A stretch of DNA of 37,842 nt from QHWK01 sp035315685 (lineage in GTDB: Bacteria > Acidobacteriota > Vicinamibacteria > Vicinamibacterales > CAVVIG01). Shown piece by piece: positions 1 through 6,280 of the stretch. Position 1 is the stretch's first letter, and the number at the start of each line of letters is the position of its first letter. A program made the position numbers and the translations under genes. The stretch lies in contig DATFXR010000806.1 of assembly GCA_035315685.1 (NCBI GenBank), positions 1-37,842 of the forward strand. Reading direction: 5' to 3'. The notes beneath the pieces were generated by a model. The model ran no database searches and was not told where the DNA came from. It saw only the letters and a list, made by a program, of their open reading frames with translations.

Positions 1-80
1 ATGGCCGCCTGTTGCTGCCGATTGATCCAGCCGGCGAAGACGAGCACCAGAAAGGCGAGCGGCGGTGGCAGCGAGTCCAT
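1..80 (-). CDS. Transposase/integrase, N-terminal end only (cut by window edge)
   Basis: Reading the minus strand from the ATG at 80-78 gives 26 codons starting MDSLPPPLAFLVLVFAGW followed by INRQQQAA, running off the left edge. This start is familiar from acidobacterial integrase-core (DDE) transposases of about 350 residues, whose N-terminus is a hydrophobic stretch followed by a Q-rich segment. The same broad superfamily occurs twice more in this window (10522-11454 and 15987-17015). Only the start is visible, so whether the gene is intact cannot be said. The identification rests on recall of the family's N-terminus. Confidence 0.6.
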   Translation of the reverse strand, partial: MDSLPPPLAFLVLVFAGWINRQQQAA

Positions 81-169
81 GGCGCAAAGCCTGGCCCAGA
101 CGATGGCGGGATGCAAGGCGCTCCGAATTCGGCGAGCTAGCGCTGTCCAGTAGCCGACGTCCGCGCTGA

Positions 170-487
170 CTAGCGCCGGGCCGGTTGCTCAAATACGCCG
201 ATTCTCGCGCGATCGGCCCGGGCCGAGTTTTCGCACGGGACGCCATGCACATCCATGGCGGACCGTTCCAAGTGGTGGCAGTCGACGGTCAGACGCTGCA
301 GCCATCGGCGCGCTACGACGCCGACACGCTCAACGTCGGGCCGGGGCAGCGGTTCGACGTGATCTGGAAAGCCCGCAACCCGGGGAAGTGGCTCATTCAC
401 TGCCACATCGGTCACCACACCACCAACAACAACGTGGAGGTGGAGGGCGGAGGAGGACTGATGATGATCATCAACGTCGCGGGCTGA
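170..487 (+). pseudogene. Multicopper oxidase, C-terminal cupredoxin fragment
   Basis: The frame is open from 170, just after a TGA at 167-169, and ends at 487. It encodes the last part of a multicopper oxidase/nitrite-reductase-like cupredoxin domain. The copper ligands are visible as MHIHGGPF and, near the end, HCHIGHHTTNN followed by a Gly-rich turn and LMMIINV. A full enzyme has two or three cupredoxin domains (300-500 residues); only about 85 residues are recognisable and homology stops abruptly upstream of the MHIHG motif. No convincing start or ribosome binding site is present. It is best read as a relic left when the transposase-containing DNA to the left was inserted or rearranged. 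It lies in the same metal-related accessory region as the operon at 4083-6279. Confidence 0.75.
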
Positions 488-567
488 AGCCTCTGACTCG
501 GCTCAGGTGGAAGCGCACATGGGCGCGATGAGCCTGACCAGGCCCCAAACAAGTCGTGGATCTCCTT

Positions 568-858
568 TCATCGGGCTGGGAGTTCAAGTGAAGCGCCTCG
601 TTTGGAATCCGCAGTCGAGATCCTGTGACGAGGGACGTGCACGACCAGACGATACGTGCGATTGCTCTTTTCGATCCAGCGGATACGCTGAAGCGTGTGC
701 AGCAGTCGAAACACGAGCGACTTCGACAAGCCTGTCCGCTGTACGATTGTTCGCAGCGGCAGCGCGTCGTGCTTTGTCCGAAACGCCCGCAGCACGCGAC
801 AACACCGGACCACGGACGCAACGAGGTACGGATCCCGCTGCTGCTCGACGACAGCCAT
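568..858 (-). pseudogene. IclR-type HTH regulator, truncated
   Basis: From the ATG at 858 the protein begins MAVVEQQRDPYLVASVV and continues with a winged-helix DNA-binding segment (LPLRTIVQRTGLSKSLVFRLL, then a wing ending in YRLVV). This is the N-terminal HTH of the IclR family. In Acidobacteria this variety is often fused to a ligand-binding domain. Recognisable sequence ends after about 70 residues, and the last 25 codons to the stop at 568 look like unrelated read-through. The effector domain is missing. It starts 12 bp after the stop codon of the permease at 870-3524 on the same strand, so it could still be transcribed, but a functional regulator is unlikely. Confidence 0.65.
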
Positions 859-869
859 GGTGCCTCGGG

Positions 870-3524
870 TTATTGATCGCGCAGTACGCGCAACGGATCG
901 AGTCTCGCTGCACTGAACCCAGGAATCCAACAGGCGACGAGGGCAACCGCGAGCATGAGCATGGACACTGCCGATATCGTCGCGAGATCAAACGGCCTGG
1001 TTTCGAACAAGAGGCTCGACAACCATCGCATGAACCAGAGCGAGCCGACGATCCCGGCGAGAATGCCCACAACGGTCAGTCGGATGCCATCGCCGACGAT
1101 GAGTCGCAGGATGTCGCTGGCCTGCGCACCTAACGCCGTGCGCACGCCGATTTCGCGTTGTCGCCGTGCGACCGAATATGCAACCACGCCGTAGAGGCCG
1201 CCAACAGACAACGTGAGCGCAAGCAAAGCGAATCCGCCCAGTAGGTTCAAGTTGAGTCGATCGGACGCGAGCGAGTCATCACGAATGTCCTGAATCGTGC
1301 GCAAATTCTGAATCGGCTGCGCCGCGTCCACGCTGCGCACTTGCGCGCGAATGGCGCCGCTCAACGCCGCCGGCGCGAGTCGGCTCTTCAACACGACCGA
1401 CGCATTGATGCCGCCAACCTGCCTGGCTGGTAGATATGCCTGAGGGAGTCCGCCCTGTTCACGCAGCGAGCCCAATTTCACACGTGCCACAACGCCAATC
1501 ACCGTCAGTTGAACGCTGAAGTTGGGACCCGCTTCCACTCGCATGTGACGGCCGATCGGGTCTGTGTCGGGCCAGTTTCGCCGTACGAGCTCGTCGTCCA
1601 CAACGACCACTTCAGTGCTCCTGGGACCGTCTTGTTCCGTGAACAATCGGCCGCGTAGCAGCTGAATCCCGATCGCGGTGAAATATCCGGGGCTCACGAT
1701 CTGAGCTTCCATTGAGTCGAGTGGCTTGTCCGTTTGTCCCGGCCGTCCCTCGCAGGAGTACGGAACCACCTGTCCACTGTTGTGCGTCAAAGGGAGCCGA
1801 GACGTGAACCCGACTTGTTCCACCCCTGGCAGCACTCGCAGCTTGTCGATCAACGTCTCGAAGAAACCGCTCTGCAGGTCTCGCGTCCGGTACTTCACAC
1901 CCGGTATGGCGAGGTCAAAGCTGAGAACGTGCTCAGTGTTGAAGCCTTGCTCGACCGATTGAAGGCGTTGGAAGCTGCGCAGCACCAGGCCAGCGGCGAT
2001 GAGGAGCACAAACGTCAGCGCCACTTCAGCCACGATCAGCCCCTGTCCGAAACGTCCGTTCCGATCGGAGCTGCGGCCACTCGCCACTTGGAAAGATTGA
2101 GGCATCGCGGCCTCACGGCTCAGCCACGCTGGTGCGAGGCCGAACGCAATGCCGGTGAATCCGGCGAGCCCGACGGCGAACGCGAGTACTACGGCATCGA
2201 GGCGTACTTCGTGTGCGCGCGGTATCGAATTCCCCGCCAGCGCAAGAAAGGCGATCAGACCTGCTTTCGTGAGCAACAAGCCGAGCCCGGCGCCGAGGAT
2301 CGACAGGAGAAGAGCCTCCATCAAGAGCTGCCTGACAATCCGGCCGCGGCTTGCACCTAGCGCCGCTCGCAGGGTCATCTCCGCCTGCCGCGCTGATGCG
2401 CGCGCGAGCAGGAGATTCGCGACGTTCGCGCACGCGATGAGCAGGACGATGCTCACGGCTCCAAACAGCAGCCACAAGCGTGGACCGACGTCGCCGACAA
2501 CGACGTTCATCATCGGCTCGACACGGCCCTTCCAATCTTTGTTAGCGTCAGGATCCGCCTGTGCCAATCCCGCGGCGATAGTCGCCATCTCCGCGCGAGC
2601 CTGGTCGAGCGAGACTCCAGGTTTCAGTCGCGCGACGCCGGCGAGATCGTGGGCGACGCGCGGGGGAACCGGAATAGATCCCAATGGCAGCCAGGCCTCG
2701 ATATCCTTGTACGGAAAACTGAATCCAGGCGGCATGACGCCAAGAATCGTGTGAACGACGCCGTTCATCATGACCGGTTGGCCGACGACCGGCCGTCCAG
2801 CAAAACACTCCTGCCAGGCCCGGTGGCTAAGAACGACCGACGGGTTGCCGCCGCGGCGATCCTCTTCGTTGTTGAACACGCGGCCGACAATCGGCGAGAC
2901 CTCGAGCGCTGCGAACGCATCGGCGGACATCCGCTGGATCTCCATTCGCACCGGCTCGCCGCCGATCAGAAAGTTGCCGGGGCTGCCGCCCGATGGCTGA
3001 TACGCGCCAACGCTTTCAAATACGGTCTGTTCCGTGCGCCAGTCGGCAAAGTTCTGATACGAGAGCGCGCCCGGGTTCGCGGAAGAGAACGGTAGGTCGG
3101 CGCGTGTCTCGCCGACCCAGACAAGGCGATCGGAATCGGGATACGGCAAGGACCGCAGGAGCACCGCGTTGACAATGCTGAAGAATGTCGTGCTGGCGCC
3201 GATGCCGAGTGCGAGCATGACAATGGCAGTTCCCGAAAAGATCGGCGCCTGGCGCAGTACGCGGTAGCCGTGGCGAACATCACGGAGCCAGTCGTCGAGA
3301 AGCGCCGGGCGAATCTCTTCTCGCGTGCGTTCCGTGACGCGGTGTACGCCGCCAAACGCCAGGAGTGCCTGACGCCGCGCTTCATCCGCTGTCATGCCCG
3401 CGCGAAGGTTCTTCTCGAGCTGCTGCTCGAGGTGGAACTGGATCTCGTCGTCGAGGCGGGCCTGAAGCGCGCGATTTCGTACCATCGAGCCGGCCCATCG
3501 CCAGACCGCCGTGATCCATTGCAT
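870..3524 (-). CDS. ADOP-type MacB/FtsX ABC transporter permease
   Basis: An 884-residue permease of the acidobacterial 'duplicated orphan permease' type: no ATPase domain and two MacB_PCD/FtsX units in tandem. A cytoplasmic N-terminal segment (residues 1-80, with DDEIQFHLEQQ) precedes the first transmembrane helix (GTAIVMLALGIGASTTFFSI). A periplasmic MacB_PCD domain follows, then three helices containing VLLIACANVANLLLARA, then a second periplasmic domain. The protein closes with helices containing GLYGVVAYSVARRQREIGVRTALG and the final LDPLRVLR motif. All landmarks are intact. Family members are thought to act in export or mechanotransmission at the inner membrane with an unlinked ATPase; the substrate is unknown. 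The PadR gene ends 10 bp upstream, giving the usual PadR-ADOP operon. Confidence 0.93.
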   Translation of the reverse strand: MQWITAVWRWAGSMVRNRALQARLDDEIQFHLEQQLEKNLRAGMTADEARRQALLAFGGVHRVTERTREEIRPALLDDWLRDVRHGYRVLRQAPIFSGTAIVMLALGIGASTTFFSIVNAVLLRSLPYPDSDRLVWVGETRADLPFSSANPGALSYQNFADWRTEQTVFESVGAYQPSGGSPGNFLIGGEPVRMEIQRMSADAFAALEVSPIVGRVFNNEEDRRGGNPSVVLSHRAWQECFAGRPVVGQPVMMNGVVHTILGVMPPGFSFPYKDIEAWLPLGSIPVPPRVAHDLAGVARLKPGVSLDQARAEMATIAAGLAQADPDANKDWKGRVEPMMNVVVGDVGPRLWLLFGAVSIVLLIACANVANLLLARASARQAEMTLRAALGASRGRIVRQLLMEALLLSILGAGLGLLLTKAGLIAFLALAGNSIPRAHEVRLDAVVLAFAVGLAGFTGIAFGLAPAWLSREAAMPQSFQVASGRSSDRNGRFGQGLIVAEVALTFVLLIAAGLVLRSFQRLQSVEQGFNTEHVLSFDLAIPGVKYRTRDLQSGFFETLIDKLRVLPGVEQVGFTSRLPLTHNSGQVVPYSCEGRPGQTDKPLDSMEAQIVSPGYFTAIGIQLLRGRLFTEQDGPRSTEVVVVDDELVRRNWPDTDPIGRHMRVEAGPNFSVQLTVIGVVARVKLGSLREQGGLPQAYLPARQVGGINASVVLKSRLAPAALSGAIRAQVRSVDAAQPIQNLRTIQDIRDDSLASDRLNLNLLGGFALLALTLSVGGLYGVVAYSVARRQREIGVRTALGAQASDILRLIVGDGIRLTVVGILAGIVGSLWFMRWLSSLLFETRPFDLATISAVSMLMLAVALVACWIPGFSAARLDPLRVLRDQ

Positions 3525-3534
3525 GGCGTCGTCC

Positions 3535-3873
3535 CTATTCGAGCGTCGCGTCGAGGACCAAGTTGACGGCTCGCGACATGCGCCGCCATTGCACCAGCTC
3601 GTCGTTGAGCTGTCGCCGACCAGCGCGAGTCAGCGAGTAGTAGCGGGCACGTCGGTTGTTCTCGGTGACTTTCCACTCCGACTGGATAAGGCCTTGACGT
3701 TCGAGTCTGTACAGGGCCGTATAGAGCGTGCCCTGTCCGAGTTGCAGGACGCTCTCGGACCACTGCTCGATGCGTTCGGTAATCCCCCATCCGTGCATCG
3801 GTTCGAGCTGCAGCGCCTTGAGCACCAGCATATCGAGCGTGCCCTGCAACAGATCGCCTCGTTCAGTCGCCAC
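3535..3873 (-). CDS. PadR family transcriptional regulator
   Basis: A 112-residue PadR protein starting at GTG 3873 with AGGAG five bases upstream. The winged helix spans about residues 8-85: LQGTLDMLVLKAL, the recognition-helix region GQGTLYTALYRLERQGLI, and the wing RRARYYSLTRAGRRQL. A short C-terminal helix probably provides the dimer contact. PadR proteins repress neighbouring transporter genes and release DNA on ligand binding. Here the gene is first in an operon with the ADOP permease, so autoregulation and control of the permease are likely. Length is normal for the PadR-s1 subfamily and no defects are seen. Confidence 0.94.
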   Translation of the reverse strand: MATERGDLLQGTLDMLVLKALQLEPMHGWGITERIEQWSESVLQLGQGTLYTALYRLERQGLIQSEWKVTENNRRARYYSLTRAGRRQLNDELVQWRRMSRAVNLVLDATLE

Positions 3874-3899
3874 CGTTCTCCTTTCGACAGACGAAAGAA

Positions 3900-3928
3900 A
3901 TCTAGGCGATGTTCCTTACGACTGTCAA
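3900..3928 (-). promoter_or_regulatory. Sigma70-type promoter of the padR-permease operon
   Basis: On the minus strand TTGACA (3928-3923) is followed after exactly 17 bp by CTAGAT (3905-3900), a perfect -35 and a good -10. The expected start site near 3893 leaves a leader of about 20 nt containing the AGGAG ribosome binding site before the GTG at 3873. No clear operator dyad was picked out by eye. Confidence 0.75.
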
Positions 3929-4044
3929 GGGGAACGAAACGGCCTGGTTTCTGGAGGCACGCTTGGATGAGAGTAGCGCGCGACCGCGAGTGGAGGACCG
4001 AGCACCGCTTCGAGCAGTTCAGCACTTTGACGAGCCGTTCGCAT

Positions 4045-4073
4045 TTGACACAACTCCCGCAGTTCCGCATGCT
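4045..4073 (+). promoter_or_regulatory. Possible promoter of the selenoprotein metal operon
   Basis: TTGACA at 4045-4050 is followed 17 bp later by CATGCT (4068-4073), a perfect -35 with a poor -10. The short dyad AACT-CCCGC-AGTT lies in the spacer (4052-4064), a position where MerR-family activators bind, but the arms are only 4 bp and no merR gene is in view. A start site near 4080 would make the first gene (ATG 4083) leaderless, consistent with the lack of a ribosome binding site there. Confidence 0.35.
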
Positions 4074-4082
4074 ACGTAGTTG

Positions 4083-4481
4083 ATGTCATTGGCCAGGCGT
4101 TTCGCTGCGCTCGCCTCCGTGCTGACGCTGTGCGTCGGAAACCTCGCGGTCTGCGCCGGGTGGCAGGCGACGCCGGAAGCGCGAATGGCGTGCTGCAAGA
4201 GCGGCACGAGCTGCCCGATGCACAAGTCGGAGTCGCACGGCTCCTCGACGCGCGTCATCAGTCAGTCGCAAGCAGACAATTGCTGCGCTGCGGCCTCGAA
4301 CCGCACGCAACCGTCAGTCGCAAGTTCTTCCTTCGTCGAACCAGGGGCGACGCCGCTTCCGCCCCTCGCAGGCCTGGTCGTCCAAGCCCCGGCGCTCGCG
4401 CTTCGAGAGTGGCGCGCGCTGGTCCCGCTTCCGATCTCGCCCGTTCCCAAACATCTCCTCCTCTCCGTCCTGCTGGTTTAG
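4083..4481 (+). CDS. Small Cys/His-rich secreted protein, first gene of metal operon
   Basis: I do not recognise a named family. The 132-residue product has an N-terminal hydrophobic segment (FAALASVLTLCVGNLAVCAG) typical of a signal peptide. A metal-binding-looking region follows, with ACCKSGTSCPMHKSESH, then DNCCAA, then a Pro-rich linker and a hydrophobic C-terminus (PKHLLLSVLLV). Two vicinal Cys pairs plus neighbouring Met and His suggest binding of a soft metal such as Hg(II), Cu(I) or Ag(I) in the periplasm; this is inference from composition and context. The start is the ATG at 4083 (a TTG lies directly before it). It precedes the MerT-like gene by 78 bp on the same strand. Confidence 0.75.
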   Translation: MSLARRFAALASVLTLCVGNLAVCAGWQATPEARMACCKSGTSCPMHKSESHGSSTRVISQSQADNCCAAASNRTQPSVASSSFVEPGATPLPPLAGLVVQAPALALREWRALVPLPISPVPKHLLLSVLLV

Positions 4482-4559
4482 CGAACGCAGTCGTGGTGTG
4501 TCTGCCCGGACATGAATTCGGGCGGCGGTCTCGTCTGTTTGCTGCAGTGAAGGAGAGAT

Positions 4560-4931
4560 ATGCATCGAGAGCGTCTTAGCGCACTCGTCGGGCTGACCAG
4601 CTCGGTGACCACGCTCGTCTGTTGAGCGTTTCCGATTCTGTTCGTGACCCTAGGTCTAGGGTCCGTCATGGCGTCGCTCATTGAGACCGCCCCTTGGATC
4701 GTTGTCCTGGAGCGGTACCGACCGGTGCTGTTCAGCGTGTCGGGAGCTTTTCTCGCGCTGAACTACTGGATGGTCATCGTCCGTTCGCGGCAATGTGCGC
4801 CGGGAGAGCTCTGTCACATCGACAATCCTTTCATGCGGTTCAATCGGCGGCTGTACTGGATCTCGCTGGCGTTGTTCGCGGTTGCTCTGGTCGTCACGTA
4901 CGGCAGTCTGCTGGTGTTGCGATGGATGTAA
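4560..4931 (+). CDS. MerT-like mercuric transporter, predicted selenoprotein (UGA at 4623-4625 = Sec22)
   Basis: The ATG at 4560 follows AGGAG (4551-4555). The frame reads 21 codons, TGA, then 101 codons to TAA at 4929, giving 123 residues, close to the usual MerT length of about 116. The protein starts MHRERLSALVGLTSSV, then TTLVC-[UGA]-AFPILFVTLGLG. In MerT-like proteins this first helix carries a vicinal Cys pair (for example xCCAxPxLF) that passes Hg(II) across the inner membrane. Here the second Cys codon is TGA. Two further helices follow (PVLFSVSGAFLALNYWMVIV and YWISLALFAVALVVTYGSLL), with a loop holding a second Cys pair (QCAPGELCH). Everything after the TGA is intact and family-like, so decoding as selenocysteine is more likely than decay. 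A SECIS-like hairpin begins 20 nt after the TGA. Its last 10 nt overlap the next gene. A nonsense mutation with re-initiation at a downstream Met is the alternative. Confidence 0.87.
4623..4625 (+). other. In-frame UGA predicted to be recoded as selenocysteine (MerT-like)
   Basis: TGA codon 22, directly after the TGT for Cys21, stands at the second position of the vicinal Cys pair in the first membrane helix. The frame is otherwise uninterrupted from 4560 to 4931. A standard gene caller would begin the protein downstream (GTG 4644 or later) and lose the metal-binding pair. Confidence 0.85.
4643..4665 (+). promoter_or_regulatory. Bacterial SECIS-like hairpin for the MerT-like gene
   Basis: GACCCTA (4646-4652) pairs perfectly with TAGGGTC (4657-4663) around the tetraloop GGTC (4653-4656). 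Below a bulged T at 4645 the stem adds G4644-C4664 and C4643-G4665. The loop begins 27 nt after the TGA, inside the 16-37 nt range I recall for bacterial SECIS elements, and starts with G as required. The apical A-GGUC-U and a 5'-side bulged U are features also found in the E. coli fdhF SECIS recognised by SelB. Confidence 0.8.
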
Positions 4932-5809
4932 ACATTGGAAAGACGCTACGAGTGGCCGTCGTCGCGCTGGCGGCGGTCTCGCAGAGCCCTGCGCTCTACG
5001 CGTCCGGTCATGGCCCCGTGTTCGGCGCGGCAACGCCGACGCTCGGCAAGGGCGGATGGTCGTTCGATCAAGCCTGGATGGGCCAGGTGATGGACGGCCA
5101 GGCGGAAACGAGCGCGTTGCTCCGAAGCATGATCAGCTTCGGGATCACCGAAAAGCTTCAGATCTCGGGATCGCTTCCCGTTCCGCTCACTGACGCCAAC
5201 GCGATGCCGTCGGGGCGGATGATGGCGATGATGTCGGGCAATCCGGATTTCGAGACGTTGCTGGGATGGCGCTTCCACACGCAACCAGTTGGTGAGGGCG
5301 CCCGATTCGAGTCCACTGCCTACGTCGGTGGACTGCTACCGCTCGATTCAAAACGTGCGGGGCTGTCGACATCGCCGGCCGGGCTCGTCTCCCTAACCAG
5401 CGGGTACGCGTCGCGTTCACACTACTTCTGGGCAGGTGGGAGCTACCTGCATCACATGGAGCGTGGTGGTGACCGATTCGGCTCGGTCACATCGTTCAGT
5501 CTGGTCTACGGGTATCGGCCGCCCGCCTGGCGGATAGACTACCCGAAGCCTGATCTACGCTTTTTCGTCGAAGCAACGGGAGACATCACGGGCGCATCGC
5601 TTCACGGCGGCGAGACGATGCCGGACACCGGAGGCCGCATCGGGCTGGTCGGGCCGACGATGCTGCTGCTTTACAAGGCGTACGGGATCGAAGGCGGCGT
5701 CCTGTTCCCGGTCTACCAGCGAAACGGAGCCATGCAGCCCGACGAACGTTTCCGTTTCGGAGTGAACTTCACGTACTTTTTCTGGCCTTCAAAAGGAAAG
5801 GGACATTAG
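4922..5809 (+). CDS. Predicted outer-membrane beta-barrel protein of the metal operon
   Basis: The ATG at 4922 lies inside the end of the MerT-like gene (10-nt overlap), so the two are probably translationally coupled. The 295-residue product has a signal peptide (LRVAVVALAAVSQSPALYASG). It continues with many alternating hydrophobic/polar segments ending in aromatic residues (for example FRFGVNFTYFFWP at the C-terminus), the pattern of an outer-membrane barrel. Met/His-rich patches (SGRMMAMMSGN, SYLHHMERGG) could touch metal ions but this is not demonstrated. Proteins like this are usually annotated 'hypothetical' or 'transporter'; no family is assigned here. The MerP-like gene follows after 2 bp, so its position argues for a role in metal passage or sensing at the outer membrane. 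Confidence 0.8.
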   Translation: MDVNIGKTLRVAVVALAAVSQSPALYASGHGPVFGAATPTLGKGGWSFDQAWMGQVMDGQAETSALLRSMISFGITEKLQISGSLPVPLTDANAMPSGRMMAMMSGNPDFETLLGWRFHTQPVGEGARFESTAYVGGLLPLDSKRAGLSTSPAGLVSLTSGYASRSHYFWAGGSYLHHMERGGDRFGSVTSFSLVYGYRPPAWRIDYPKPDLRFFVEATGDITGASLHGGETMPDTGGRIGLVGPTMLLLYKAYGIEGGVLFPVYQRNGAMQPDERFRFGVNFTYFFWPSKGKGH

Positions 5810-5811
5810 TC

Positions 5812-6279
5812 ATGAAACTGATCGTCCGAACCGCGACGGCCCTGCTTCTCCTGCTTGTGTCCCCGTCGATTGCGTCCGCCGAGCTGCGGCGCGTGCAACT
5901 GAACGTGCTCGGCATGGATTGAACGTTCTGCGCCCACGCCGTGAGCGTGGCCATCAAGAAGCTCGATGGCGTTGAATCGGTGGACGTGTCCCTCGAGAAA
6001 GCGACCGCGGACATTCGCCTCAAGCCGGGCAACACCATCACGCTGCCGCAGCTGCGCAAGATCATTCGTCAATCGGGGTATCCGACCAAGAATGCGCAAG
6101 TCAATGCGCGCGGGACGTTCGTGGAGCGCAATGGTCAGCCTGCGTTGGACCTGCAAAACGGATCGTTCCTGGAACTGTCGGTCAAGCCTTCAACAGCGGC
6201 AGCCAGCGCGGTCGACGTAACGGGCGTCTCGCGAGTTGTGAAGGACCGAGAGGTTCTGACGATCAATGATCGCAAATGA
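5812..6279 (+). CDS. MerP-like HMA-domain periplasmic protein, predicted selenoprotein (UGA at 5920-5922 = Sec37)
   Basis: The ATG at 5812, 2 bp after the barrel gene, opens a 155-residue frame with one internal TGA at codon 37 and a stop at 6277. A signal peptide (LIVRTATALLLLLVSPSIASA) precedes a heavy-metal-associated domain. The strand RRVQLNVLGMD is followed by [UGA]-TFCAHAVSVAIKKLDGVE and then SVDVSLEKATADIRLKPGN. The canonical HMA motif is GMxCxxC; here the first Cys is the TGA and the second is present, giving U-x-x-C. After about residue 95 a C-terminal extension of about 60 residues has no family I recognise. The domain is otherwise intact on both sides of the TGA, and a hairpin follows the codon. 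With its Sec/Cys pair the protein would bind Hg(II) or another soft metal in the periplasm and hand it to the MerT-like partner. A TGC-to-TGA nonsense mutation is the alternative. Confidence 0.88.
5920..5922 (+). other. In-frame UGA predicted to be recoded as selenocysteine (MerP-like)
   Basis: TGA codon 37 occupies the first metal-binding Cys position of the HMA motif, between GMD and TFC. Without recoding, the signal peptide and first strand would be cut from the rest of the domain. A gene caller restarting at GTG 5941 would give a protein lacking both export signal and metal site. Confidence 0.87.
5932..5952 (+). promoter_or_regulatory. Bacterial SECIS-like hairpin for the MerP-like gene
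   Basis: CCACGC (5934-5939) pairs with GCGTGG (5945-5950) around the loop CGTGA (5940-5944). G5932-C5952 can extend the stem past one mismatch. The loop starts 17 nt after the TGA and has G as its second base, within the spacing and loop rule recalled for bacterial SECIS elements. It is less distinctive than the merT hairpin because the region is GC-rich. Confidence 0.62.
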
Positions 6280-6280
6280 G

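Noticed and set aside
4623..6279. Reading the MerT-like and MerP-like genes as ordinary pseudogenes broken by TGA stops
   Set aside because: Both TGAs fall exactly on metal-ligand Cys codons, both frames are otherwise intact over their full length, both are followed by hairpins at SECIS spacing, and the flanking genes of the operon are intact.
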